A stretch of 55,547 nucleotides of DNA, taken from NCBI GenBank assembly GCA_018110985.1, contig JAGAWT010000026.1:1-55547 (forward strand). The letters run 5' to 3'. The notes beneath the pieces are model-generated. The model did not search any database. It was given only the letters and a program-made list of their open reading frames with translations, and had not been told where the DNA came from. This document shows, one piece after another, positions 23,598-31,932 of this stretch. The position numbers and the translations under genes are program-made. The stretch's first letter is position 1. Each line of letters starts with the position of its first letter. Origin of the DNA: Oscillospiraceae bacterium (GTDB lineage: Bacteria; Bacillota; Clostridia; Oscillospirales; Ruminococcaceae).

Positions 23598-24173
23598 ATG
23601 ATACTGACAGGCGGCGAAGATCTCAGAGTACGCAGGACCATAGATTCTATCAAGAGCGTATTCGAGCAGATGATATGCGAAATGGATTACGGCAAGATCA
23701 GGGTGACGGAGCTTTGCAGCCGTGCCATGATAAACAAGAAGACATTCTACGTCTACTATCCCACCCTTGACGATCTGCTTGCCGAGATACAGTCGGAGTA
23801 TTCTGCGGAATATATAGAGCGTATCAGGGACTACAAGCTGCCTGATGAGCTTGACAGGGTAAACCGTGAATTCTTCCTGTTTTCGGAAGAAAAGGGACTT
23901 GCCTATGAGAAGATAACCTGTGCGGGCAATGAATCCTACCACTATATCCGCAGCGGTATGATAAAAAAGGTAAACGCCGCAGGCTGGAGCAGTTCAAAAA
24001 AATACGGCTCACTGCCGGAATACCAGCAGACCATGCTGATGAACTTTGTCAATAATTCTGTACTCGGCATTTACAGGCAGTGGATAGAAGAAGGCAAGCA
24101 GCAGTCAGCTGAGGAGATCATCGAGATCACAAACAGGCTTGTGCTTGGCGGTGTAAAGGGATTTTTCAAATGA
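23598..24173 (+). CDS. TetR/AcrR-family regulator
   Basis: A 191-residue regulator. The N-terminal helix-turn-helix (about 10-55) reads IRVTELCSRAMINKKTFYVYYPTLDDLL, the pattern of the TetR_C_7/DhaS-like branch, followed by an all-helical ligand domain ending in EEIIEITNRLVLGGVKGFF. It is the first gene after a good promoter and is followed by a truncated AKR gene nine bases later. It may control the flavodoxin/AKR pair upstream, the truncated AKR, or both. No clear TetR palindrome was found at its own promoter. Confidence 0.85.
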   Translation: MILTGGEDLRVRRTIDSIKSVFEQMICEMDYGKIRVTELCSRAMINKKTFYVYYPTLDDLLAEIQSEYSAEYIERIRDYKLPDELDRVNREFFLFSEEKGLAYEKITCAGNESYHYIRSGMIKKVNAAGWSSSKKYGSLPEYQQTMLMNFVNNSVLGIYRQWIEEGKQQSAEEIIEITNRLVLGGVKGFFK

Positions 24174-24182
24174 GGTCATGTT

Positions 24183-24551
24183 ATGAAAAAAAGGAAACTT
24201 CGGGATATAGAGGTATCGGCTGTCGGTATGGGCTGTATGGCATTTTCTCACGGTTATGGCAAAATACCCTCCGAGGAATACAGCATCGAAGCGATACAAA
24301 ACGCTTATCGGCACGGCTGTACGTTCTTTGATACAGCAGAGGTTTACAGTCCTAACCTGTCGGGTATCGGTCACAACGAGCTCATCGTTGGCAAGGCACT
24401 GGAAAATGTGCGTGAGAATGTAGTAATCGCCACAAAGCTGATGCTCCATTCCGTCGGCTTCGGCAGAAAAGCTTATGATGAAGTGCGCCGTCATCTGGAA
24501 GGCTCACTTGATCGGCTGAGGACCGACTATGTGGATATCTACTTCGTATAA
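24183..24551 (+). pseudogene. Truncated aldo/keto reductase
   Basis: A 122-codon frame matching the first third of a second AKR class (MKKRKLRDIEVSAVGMGCM, FFDTAEVYSP with catalytic Asp and Tyr, VIATK with Lys). It stops at DYVDIYFV, just where family members continue with the catalytic His and the rest of a barrel of about 330 residues. The start is normal (GAGGTC before ATG 24183). The remaining two thirds are absent. The DNA after the stop has an inverted repeat and then an in-frame stretch ending DMPDLFEKAD that may be the tail of another deleted gene. Very probably non-functional. Confidence 0.75.
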
Positions 24552-24557
24552 AACAGT

Positions 24558-24597
24558 GCTCCCTGTCCCCTTTCGTAAGAAAATCGGGACAGGGAGC
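24558..24597 (-). terminator. Long hairpin at the end of the pectin operon
   Basis: A perfect 12-bp inverted repeat GCTCCCTGTCCC / GGGACAGGGAGC with a 16-base loop. On the minus strand ACTGTTTTATAC follows, a weak T run. On the plus strand no T run follows. It is best read as the terminator of the pectin operon, 93 bases after the permease stop. The remaining 24598-24689 has no gene. Confidence 0.55.
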
Positions 24598-24689
24598 TAA
24601 TTGTATGGGAAGAGATCGGCAAATAACTACGGGACAGGAGGTCGTCCCTATGAGCAGCAGGATATGCCTGATCTTTTTGAGAAAGCTGA

Positions 24690-25550
24690 TTAACCCTTTA
24701 CACTTCCTGCGGAGATACCGTCAATGAACTGATCCTGTGCAGCAAAGAAAACCACGAGCTGAGGCAGGATGGAGATGAAGGACACCGCAAGTACACGGTT
24801 CCAGTCAAAGCCTGTATCCGCATCCATGGACAGCTTTACGAAAATGGTAGCAGGATAGAATTCAGGTGTCTTGACGTAAAGCAGGGGTCCCATGAAGTCG
24901 TTGGAGGACCACATGAACTGGAAAAGTGCGCAGCTGACCATAGCGGGTCTGAGCATGGGTACGATAACATACCACAGGGTCTGTATATGGTTGCAGCCGT
25001 CGATGGTAGCAGCCTCATCAAGCTCTCTGGGGATATTTCTGAGGAACTGTATCATCATGAAAACAAAGTATGTGTCAAAGGCAAAGAGGGAAGGGATGAG
25101 CAGGGGAAGATAGAACTTTGAATCTATCCAGCCGAAATTGTTGTACAGGATGTACTGAGGAACATTCATTACAACATTGGGCAGGAACAGAGTAGACATA
25201 AGCACCGCAAAGAGCAGGTTCTTTCCCTTGAAATTGAACCTTCCGAAGCCGTATGCCGTAATGGTACAGGAAACTACAGTAAATACGACCTTGGGGATAA
25301 CATACTTGTAGGTGTTGAACATGGCGCTGAAAAGATTTATCTTTCCGCCGTAGTCGTTCATGGCATTTTTGTAGCCGTCAAGAGTGGGATGCAGGGTAAA
25401 GGGAGACATACTGCTGAATATCTCGTTGTTGGTCTTGAAGGTAGCGCCGAGCATCCAGATAAGAGGATAGACCATTATAAGACCCACAACTATGAGAACG
25501 GCATATTTAAGATATGTGCCGATCTCCTTCTGCTTTTTCATACTGTGCAT
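24690..25550 (-). CDS. ABC sugar transporter permease (MalG/LplC-type)
   Basis: A 286-residue inner-membrane permease of the carbohydrate-uptake-1 family with six hydrophobic helices. The cytoplasmic EAA loop reads ELDEAATIDGCNHIQTLWYVIVP (about 190-212), the contact for the ATPase. It lies eight bases after the partner permease gene. With the binding protein at 27665 it should import oligogalacturonides or rhamnogalacturonan fragments, inferred from the operon. No ATPase gene is present; a shared MsmK/UgpC-type ATPase from elsewhere is the usual solution in Firmicutes. It is the last gene of the operon. Confidence 0.9.
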   Translation of the reverse strand: MHSMKKQKEIGTYLKYAVLIVVGLIMVYPLIWMLGATFKTNNEIFSSMSPFTLHPTLDGYKNAMNDYGGKINLFSAMFNTYKYVIPKVVFTVVSCTITAYGFGRFNFKGKNLLFAVLMSTLFLPNVVMNVPQYILYNNFGWIDSKFYLPLLIPSLFAFDTYFVFMMIQFLRNIPRELDEAATIDGCNHIQTLWYVIVPMLRPAMVSCALFQFMWSSNDFMGPLLYVKTPEFYPATIFVKLSMDADTGFDWNRVLAVSFISILPQLVVFFAAQDQFIDGISAGSVKG

Positions 25551-25558
25551 ATTCTCAC

Positions 25559-26485
25559 TTATCCTTTCTCGTCGCCGTAATATACCCAGTATTTCTGGCT
25601 CATGAAGGCTATAAGGCTAAGTACCATAACTATCACGAAGAGCACCCATGCCATTGCGCTCGCCATACCCATTTCGTAGCTCTTGAAGGCTCTGTTGTAG
25701 ATGAGCAGTGAGAAGAGCGTGGTAGCATTTCTGGGACCGCCCTGCGTGATGATGAAGGGGCCGTTGAATTCCTGGAAAGCCTGGCAGAGCTGAGTTACGA
25801 GATTGTAGAAAATGATGGGAGTTATCATGGGAACGGTTATGGACCAGAACTGTCTTATCTTGCTGGCACCGTCAATGGTGGCAGCCTCATAAAGGTCAGC
25901 AGGCACGCCCTTCAGTGCGGCAAGGAACAGCACCATTGCAGAACCGAACTGCCATACACGGAGCAGAGAGATTATGAACAGGGCGTATTTGGGATCCGCC
26001 AGCCAGTTGGCACCCTCACCGCCGAAGATCCTGATAATGGCGTTTACAAGACCCTGATCTCTGAAAAGAGCCTTCCAGAGCACTGCAATAGCTACCGATC
26101 CGCCCAGGATGGAGGGGATGTAGTAGGCAGTTCTGAAGAAATTCACGCCCTTTATCTTATAGTTCAGGATATAGGCAATGAAAAGAGCAAAAGCCAGTTT
26201 CAAAGGAACGGTGATGAAGGAATACTTGAAGGTTATCCCCAGTGAGTTCATTATCTTCTTATCGGAGAAGATCTCCTGATAATTCATAAGTCCCCATTGC
26301 TGTATGCCGTTGAACAGATGGAAGTTCGAAAAGCTGTAGACCAGCGAGGACAAGAAAGGATACAATCTGAAAACGAGGAAACCCACGAGCCACAGAAGGA
26401 TGAAAAGAAAACCGAGATTTCTTCTGTAAAAGAGGGTGAACTTGCCGGGTCTCCCCTGAAGAGTGTCAGAGGGCTTGTTTGCCAT
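25559..26485 (-). CDS. ABC sugar transporter permease (MalF/LplB-type)
   Basis: A 308-residue permease with six helices and an EAA loop (DLYEAATIDGASKIRQFWSITVP, about 205-227). The N-terminus is basic and soluble (MANKPSDTLQGRPGKF). It pairs with the permease at 24690. Its start overlaps the end of the GH105 gene by 20 bases, so the transporter is co-translated with the enzyme that acts on its cargo. Confidence 0.9.
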   Translation of the reverse strand: MANKPSDTLQGRPGKFTLFYRRNLGFLFILLWLVGFLVFRLYPFLSSLVYSFSNFHLFNGIQQWGLMNYQEIFSDKKIMNSLGITFKYSFITVPLKLAFALFIAYILNYKIKGVNFFRTAYYIPSILGGSVAIAVLWKALFRDQGLVNAIIRIFGGEGANWLADPKYALFIISLLRVWQFGSAMVLFLAALKGVPADLYEAATIDGASKIRQFWSITVPMITPIIFYNLVTQLCQAFQEFNGPFIITQGGPRNATTLFSLLIYNRAFKSYEMGMASAMAWVLFVIVMVLSLIAFMSQKYWVYYGDEKG

Positions 26486-27587
26486 ATGTACCTCCGGGAT
26501 TTTTTTCTAACATCAGTTTCTGAGCATACGCCATCATAAAGGGGCCTACGCCCTTCGGATCATCGGACACGATCTTTTCGGAAAGGTAATACTCCACGCT
26601 GCCGTCTCTTTTTTCTCCGGGACCCAGTCCCGCTACCCAGCAGATATCTTTAAGGTGCTCACTTCCGTTTTCGGAAACAAGTTTTTCCCTTACAAGACAG
26701 TCAAAGATATCCTTTCCGAGAGCCTCATACTTCTCACGGCTGATAACTTCAAGGCGTGATGCCTTCATAACAGCATAAGCCACCATTGCGGACCCGGAGG
26801 TCTCGGCATAATTTCCTTCTGCCTCGGGATGATCTATGACCTGCAGGAAAAGTCCCGTTTTTTCGTCCCTGTATTTCAGGATACCGAAAAGGGTCTCTCT
26901 GAACTGTTCACAAAATTCATCGTAGTATTCGTACATTTCCTTTGAGCAGCTGTCGATAACATCAATAAGAGCCATAAGGTACCAGCCCATGGATCTGAGC
27001 CAGAAATTCGGCGAAAGCCCTGTTTCCTTATCCGCCCAGGGCTGCTCTCTTGCCTCGTCGTAGCCGTGGTAGGAAAGCTCCTTTTCCGGATCTCTCATTA
27101 TCCTGCGCACATTTCTGAACTGTTTCAGGATATCGCTGTAATTGCCCTTTCCGCCGTACTTGGTCTCATACTCCATATAAAGGGGCTGTGCCATATACAG
27201 ACCGTCCAGCCACACCTGATAGGGATAGATGGACTTGTGGAAGAAATTCCCTTCCTTGGTGCGGGGCTGCTCCCCAAGCTGAGACATAAGGAAATCAAGA
27301 GCCTTTTTAAAGCGCTCGTCTCCCGTTTCTTCATAGGCGATGAAAAGCACTTTTCCGGGATTGAAGCCGTCAATATTGTGCTTTCCCGTTTCGTAGTTGG
27401 TGATGACACCGTTTTCGTCTATGAGCTTGTAAAGATAATCTGTTATGAAATCAAGATACTTCCGGTCCCCTGTTGCAAGGAAAAGCTGCTTTGCACCCAT
27501 GAGAACACATCCGTCCTCATAATTCCAGTATTCCTTGTAGTTTTTGTAGCCCGAAAGATAGCTGTCGATATAAGAAGATACAGACAT
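26466..27587 (-). CDS. GH105 unsaturated rhamnogalacturonyl/glucuronyl hydrolase
   Basis: A 373-residue cytoplasmic (alpha/alpha)6-barrel enzyme of the YteR/YesR type, which removes the unsaturated uronic acid left at the non-reducing end by pectate or rhamnogalacturonan lyases. Visible family blocks are NYEDGCVLMG, HNIDGFNPGKVLF, YPYQVWLDGLYMA (about 121-133, with the catalytic-type Asp), NFWLRSMGWYLMA and ETSGSAMVAYA. There is no signal peptide, so the substrate must be imported first. It is located between the binding protein and the permeases. GGGAG lies seven bases before ATG 27587. Confidence 0.88.
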   Translation of the reverse strand: MSVSSYIDSYLSGYKNYKEYWNYEDGCVLMGAKQLFLATGDRKYLDFITDYLYKLIDENGVITNYETGKHNIDGFNPGKVLFIAYEETGDERFKKALDFLMSQLGEQPRTKEGNFFHKSIYPYQVWLDGLYMAQPLYMEYETKYGGKGNYSDILKQFRNVRRIMRDPEKELSYHGYDEAREQPWADKETGLSPNFWLRSMGWYLMALIDVIDSCSKEMYEYYDEFCEQFRETLFGILKYRDEKTGLFLQVIDHPEAEGNYAETSGSAMVAYAVMKASRLEVISREKYEALGKDIFDCLVREKLVSENGSEHLKDICWVAGLGPGEKRDGSVEYYLSEKIVSDDPKGVGPFMMAYAQKLMLEKNPGGTYGKQAL

Positions 27588-27604
27588 AAGATCGCTCCCG
27601 TGAC

Positions 27605-27647
27605 AGAAAAGCCTGCCGCCATGACACCTGTGCCACAGACGGCAGGC
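27605..27647 (-). terminator. Intercistronic hairpin after the binding-protein gene
   Basis: On the minus strand GCCTGCCG / CGGCAGGC closes a 21-base loop and is followed by TTTTC. It lies between the solute-binding protein stop and the GH105 ribosome site. It probably acts as a partial terminator or 3' stabiliser that keeps binding-protein mRNA more abundant than downstream mRNA. Confidence 0.65.
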
Positions 27648-27664
27648 ATATCATCTGTATTAGA

Positions 27665-29086
27665 TCAGCTGTTGAGAACAGCGTTTATACCATCGTAAAG
27701 AACAAGAGCAGCATCGCCGGGAGTGTACTCATCGTAGGAGAGGCCGCCGATAGCATCATAGTAAACACCATCGGGATTGTTCTTGAGCTTGGCATCCTCG
27801 AACTTTGCATCCAGAGGGAAGGATACCCAGCTGAGAACCTTCTTGTTTGCTTCGCTTACCATAGGATCGAGAAGATTGTTATCTGTGCATACCTTGAGAG
27901 CATTTGCGCTCAGAGGGATACCTCTCTCGGAGGACATTATGGAAGCGCCCTCGTCATCGTTGAGCAGGAAGTTGAGAAGATCTGCGCAAACTGCGGCGTT
28001 GGGAGTGTTCTCGGATATCGCAAATGCAAGAGATACCTTGGAGAAGCCGCCCTTGGAATCGCCAAAATCGCTGAAGTAGTCGCCAACGATGAGCTCCTGA
28101 CCCTCTTCAAGTGCAGAATTGAACTTGGAAGCGGAGGAATCCCACTCAAAGATACCTGCATAGGTACCGTTCATCCACTTGGGGTTCTTATCGAGAGAAT
28201 CGGCACCGTCACCGAGAATAGTGGCGCAGGTGGGGATAACATGGCTGTCCTCCAGATCGTTGAGGAACTCCATACCCTTCTGGATCTCTTCGGGAGTGTA
28301 GTTGAGAGCGCCGTTTTCTACCCAGGGCTTGCCATAAACAGACTCAAGGTAATATACCATAAGGATCATTCTGTCGTACTCGCCTGCTGCCAGAGGATAG
28401 TATTCATCGCCCAGCTTCTCCTTGAAGGTCTGACCTGCAGCCTTCAGGTCTGCAAGAGACTTGGGAGTATCTATGCCTGCCTTTTCAAAGGTGGTCTTGT
28501 TCCAGTAGAAGATACGTCCTGTCATGGAAACGGGTATAGCCTGAAGCTCACCGAACATTGTGCAGGACTGGAGCGCTGCATCGGAATACTGAGAAAGATC
28601 AAAGTGATCGGCAACAGTATTCAGATCCAGGAATGTAGCGCCGTTTGCACCGTAGTTCTCGATCCAGTTCCAGTTTATCTGGTTCACATCGGGAGCTGTG
28701 CCTGCATAGAAGGAAGTGGACATAGCCTCTTCCCAGCCGCTCCATGCACCGAAGGAAACATTTACCTTAACATTGGGGTTCTTTGCAGTGAAAGCATCTA
28801 TAGCCTTCTGGGTAGCCTCATGTCTTGCGTCACCGCCCCACCAGGAGATGCTGATCTCAGCATTGCCTGCGGGTGTCTCGGCTGCTGCCTCTGTTTCAGC
28901 GGCTGCCTCGGTATCAGCTGCAGCTGTATCAGCAGCGGCTGTGGTAGTATCGGCTGCTGCCTGAGTGTCAGCAGGTGCAGCTGTGGTGGTGCTGCCGGAG
29001 GATGAAGATGTGCCGCCGCAAGCGGTCATTGATGCACATACGGAAAGTGCCATAATTGCAGAAAGTACCTTAGTTGTAGTTTTCAT
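27665..29086 (-). CDS. ABC transporter sugar-binding lipoprotein
   Basis: A 473-residue extracellular solute-binding protein. Its signal peptide has lipobox MTAC (Cys about 23). A low-complexity Ala/Thr/Asp/Glu linker of about 50 residues follows, then a family-1 binding fold (ISISWWGGDARHEATQKAIDAF; VSFGAWSGWEEAM; DVNQINWNWIENYG). It would capture unsaturated galacturonides outside the cell and deliver them to the two permeases. The high Ala/Thr linker resembles the other surface lipoproteins of this window. It follows kduD by 25 bases. Confidence 0.92.
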   Translation of the reverse strand: MKTTTKVLSAIMALSVCASMTACGGTSSSSGSTTTAAPADTQAAADTTTAAADTAAADTEAAAETEAAAETPAGNAEISISWWGGDARHEATQKAIDAFTAKNPNVKVNVSFGAWSGWEEAMSTSFYAGTAPDVNQINWNWIENYGANGATFLDLNTVADHFDLSQYSDAALQSCTMFGELQAIPVSMTGRIFYWNKTTFEKAGIDTPKSLADLKAAGQTFKEKLGDEYYPLAAGEYDRMILMVYYLESVYGKPWVENGALNYTPEEIQKGMEFLNDLEDSHVIPTCATILGDGADSLDKNPKWMNGTYAGIFEWDSSASKFNSALEEGQELIVGDYFSDFGDSKGGFSKVSLAFAISENTPNAAVCADLLNFLLNDDEGASIMSSERGIPLSANALKVCTDNNLLDPMVSEANKKVLSWVSFPLDAKFEDAKLKNNPDGVYYDAIGGLSYDEYTPGDAALVLYDGINAVLNS

Positions 29087-29111
29087 AACGATCTCTCCCG
29101 TTTAAAAAGTC

Positions 29112-29906
29112 TTATTTAGGCTGCTTGCCGATATAGGCAAGTATGCCGCCGTCAACATAAAGAATGTGTCCGTTTACAAAGTTGGAAGCATCCGATGCAA
29201 GGAATACTGCGGGACCGCCAAGATCATCCGCACTTCCCCACCTTGCGGCAGGTGTCTTTGCTATGATGAAGCTGTCAAAGGGATGTCTTGAACCGTCCGG
29301 CTGACGCTCTCTCAGAGGTGCGGTCTGGGGCGTAGCGATGTAGCCCGGCCCTATGCCGTTGCACTGGATATTGAATTCTCCGTATTCAGATGCTATATTT
29401 CTCGTAAGCATCTTCAGTCCGCCCTTGGCAGCCGCATAAGCAGAGACTGTCTCACGTCCCAGCTCGCTCATCATGGAGCAGATATTGATTATCTTTCCGT
29501 GACCAAGCTCTATCATCTGCGGGATAACTGCCTTTGATACGATAAAGGGGGCATTGAGATCCACATCTATGACCTGCCTGAATTCGGCAGCCGACATATC
29601 ACACATGGGGATCCTCTTGATTATACCTGCGTTGTTCACAAGGATGTCGATCCTGCCTGTCTCGCCGAGTATCTTCTTTACTGTCTCGTTTACCTGTTCT
29701 TCATTGGTAACATCGCACACATAGCCGAGTGCATCGATGCCTTCCTCCTTGTAGGAAGCCAACCCCTTGTCCACAAGCTCCTGCTTTATATCGTTGAAAA
29801 CGATCCTGGCACCTGCGGCATGCATCGCCTTCGCTATTGCAAAGCCTATGCCGTAGGAAGCGCCTGTGATAAAGGCGACCTTTCCTTCAAGAGAAAACTG
29901 ATCCAT
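29112..29906 (-). CDS. kduD: 2-deoxy-D-gluconate 3-dehydrogenase (KduD-type SDR)
   Basis: A 264-residue short-chain dehydrogenase. The NAD(P) motif TGASYGIG is at about 15-22, NNAG at about 89-92, and the catalytic Ser...YAAAKGG (Tyr and Lys about 158-162). It would reduce the 2,5-diketo-3-deoxygluconate made by KduI to 2-keto-3-deoxygluconate. Position directly after kduI (nine bases) supports KduD over the closely related gluconate 5-dehydrogenase. Full length. Confidence 0.85.
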   Translation of the reverse strand: MDQFSLEGKVAFITGASYGIGFAIAKAMHAAGARIVFNDIKQELVDKGLASYKEEGIDALGYVCDVTNEEQVNETVKKILGETGRIDILVNNAGIIKRIPMCDMSAAEFRQVIDVDLNAPFIVSKAVIPQMIELGHGKIINICSMMSELGRETVSAYAAAKGGLKMLTRNIASEYGEFNIQCNGIGPGYIATPQTAPLRERQPDGSRHPFDSFIIAKTPAARWGSADDLGGPAVFLASDASNFVNGHILYVDGGILAYIGKQPK

Positions 29907-29915
29907 AATACCTCC

Positions 29916-30755
29916 TTACCTCAGATCCTGCATTGCGACCTGATCCATGTCATCGTAAACCTGATTTTCTCCTGCCATACCCCAGATAAATGTGTAGGAA
30001 TGAGTAGCCGATGCACAGTGTATAGACCAGCTCGGTGAGATCACTGCATCCTCGCTGCGCATTACAAGATGTCTTGTTTCGGTGGGCTCTCCCATGTAGT
30101 GGAAGATCACCGCATCGTCGGGAATCTCAAAGTAGAGATATACCTCCATACGTCTGTCGTGGGTGTGACAGGGCATGGTATTCCACACGCTGCCCGGCTT
30201 GAGGGAGGTCATCCCCATTACAAGCTGACAGGTCTCCACCTGACCGGGCAAAATATATCTGTTTATCACACGGTGGTTGGAATCCTCAAGGCTCCCAAGC
30301 TCCACCTTGTTTTCGGGCTTGATCGAATCGGGAGTGATCTTTACGGTGGGGCAGGTCCTGTGAGCGGGAGTGCTGTTGAAGTAGAACTTCGAGGGCTTGT
30401 CCTTGTCTGCGCTTTCAAAGATTATCTCCTTTGAGCCTCTGCCTATATAGAGAGCATCCTTGAAATCCAGCTCGTACACCGTGCCGTCAACAGTGACACA
30501 TCCCTTTCCGCCGATATTCATGATACCGATCTCACGGCGTTCAAGGAAGTACTCTGCCCTGATGGCAGGGTCTGCTTCAAGATAGAGCTTCTTGTTCACA
30601 GGCACCGCAGAACCGACGATCATCCTGTCTATCTGGGTGTATACCGTTTTTATCTCATCCGGCGCAAAGAGGTCGTTTATAAGGAACTCCTCACGCAGTC
30701 TTTCAGTGTCATAGTGCTTTACATCTCTCGGAGAGGATGCTGTTCTTATTTCCAT
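29916..30755 (-). CDS. kduI: 5-dehydro-4-deoxy-D-glucuronate isomerase
   Basis: A 279-residue bicupin isomerase. It converts 5-keto-4-deoxyuronate (from unsaturated galacturonate) to 2,5-diketo-3-deoxygluconate. The metal site is visible in MPCHTHDRRMEVYLYFE (two His and one Glu) with a further His in PSWSIHCASATHSY. The start at 30755 is chosen because AAGGAG lies nine bases upstream and the protein then begins MEIRTASSP as in homologues. It sits between kdgK and kduD. Confidence 0.93.
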   Translation of the reverse strand: MEIRTASSPRDVKHYDTERLREEFLINDLFAPDEIKTVYTQIDRMIVGSAVPVNKKLYLEADPAIRAEYFLERREIGIMNIGGKGCVTVDGTVYELDFKDALYIGRGSKEIIFESADKDKPSKFYFNSTPAHRTCPTVKITPDSIKPENKVELGSLEDSNHRVINRYILPGQVETCQLVMGMTSLKPGSVWNTMPCHTHDRRMEVYLYFEIPDDAVIFHYMGEPTETRHLVMRSEDAVISPSWSIHCASATHSYTFIWGMAGENQVYDDMDQVAMQDLR

Positions 30756-30768
30756 TTTATCTGACTCC

Positions 30769-31803
30769 TTATCTCTGAACTCTTCCGGAAGCGTCGCCCT
30801 TTGCAAGAGTCTCGACTTCTTTCCTTGTAACAAAGTTGAAGTCGCCGGGGATGGTGTGCTTCAGAGCCGAAGCTGCCACACCGAATTCAAGGGCCTCCTT
30901 CATATCCTTGCCGTCAAGCAGACCGCAGATAACGCCTGCTGCAAATGAATCACCGCCGCCTACACGGTCAACTATGGGTCTGATGGAATACTCCTTTGAA
31001 TGGTAGAACTCCTTTGTTTCGGCACTGTATATGCAGGCTGACCAGCCGTTGTCGGAAGCGGAATGGGACACTCTCAGGGAGGAGATGCAGTATTTTGCGC
31101 CGTACTGCTCTGCCATCTGCTCAAAGATGCTCTTGTAGCCTGCAAGCTCCAGATTGCCGCCTGTAACATCGGTGTTTCCGGGCTTCATGCCCAGCACCTT
31201 CTCGGCATCCTCTTCATTGCCGATTATCACATCCACGTACTTCATGAAGCCTTTCATCACGCTCTGAGCCTTTTCCTCGCTCCACAGCTTCTTGCGGAAG
31301 TTAAGGTCGCAGGAGACTGTAAGACCGTGAGCCTTTGCGCAGATAAGAGCCTTTTCGGTGAGCTTTGCAGCGTTGTCGGAAATAGCGGGAGTAATGCCCG
31401 TGAAGTGGAACCAGTCTGCTCCTTCAAAGATCTTGTCAAAGTCAAAATCAGCTTCGGTGGCAGTGGAGATAGATGAATGTGCTCTGTCGTACACTACCTT
31501 TGAGGGACGCATGGCGGAACCGGATTCCAGATAATAGATACCGAGCCTTTCACCTGTGCGTGCGATGAACCTTGTGCCTACATTATACTTTCTGAGGGCA
31601 GCCGCAGCACAGTCGCCTATCTCATTTGCGGGAAGTGCAGTTACATAATCCACATCGTAGCCGTAGTTTGCAAGTGAAACAGCTACATTTGCCTCTCCGC
31701 CGCCGTAGTTTATATCAAATTCGTCTGCCTGGATGAACCTTTCATTGTTCGGAGTGGAAAGCCTGAGCATTATCTCTCCGAAGGTCACAACCCTTTTTGC
31801 CAT
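30769..31803 (-). CDS. kdgK: 2-keto-3-deoxygluconate kinase (PfkB family)
   Basis: A 344-residue ribokinase/PfkB-family kinase. It starts at MAKRVVTFGEIMLRLSTP. The substrate region NYGGGEANVAVSLANYG is at about 31-47. The catalytic Asp and anion hole are in DRVGGGDSFAAG near residue 295. It phosphorylates 2-keto-3-deoxygluconate to KDPG. ATG 31803 is preferred to longer frames because GAGGAG stands before it and the PfkB fold begins there. It is located between the KDPG aldolase and kduI genes, which fits the assignment. Confidence 0.9.
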   Translation of the reverse strand: MAKRVVTFGEIMLRLSTPNNERFIQADEFDINYGGGEANVAVSLANYGYDVDYVTALPANEIGDCAAAALRKYNVGTRFIARTGERLGIYYLESGSAMRPSKVVYDRAHSSISTATEADFDFDKIFEGADWFHFTGITPAISDNAAKLTEKALICAKAHGLTVSCDLNFRKKLWSEEKAQSVMKGFMKYVDVIIGNEEDAEKVLGMKPGNTDVTGGNLELAGYKSIFEQMAEQYGAKYCISSLRVSHSASDNGWSACIYSAETKEFYHSKEYSIRPIVDRVGGGDSFAAGVICGLLDGKDMKEALEFGVAASALKHTIPGDFNFVTRKEVETLAKGDASGRVQR

Positions 31804-31880
31804 TTTAACACAACTCCTCACCATACAACGGATCTCATCTGAGATCTTTATTCCGTGTTCCTGTTTATACAAAGGGGAAA

Positions 31881-31921
31881 GCCGCCTGCACCGCATCATT
31901 GCATGAAGTCGATGCAGGCGG
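31881..31921 (-). promoter_or_regulatory. Intercistronic inverted repeat between aldolase and kdgK genes
   Basis: CCGCCTGCA and TGCAGGCGG flank about 20 bases (31882-31921), in the 129-base gap after the aldolase stop. On the minus strand CTTTCCCCTTT follows, too poor in T for a full terminator. It is probably an attenuator or mRNA-processing stem dividing the operon. Confidence 0.5.
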
Positions 31922-31932
31922 TGAAGAATGTA

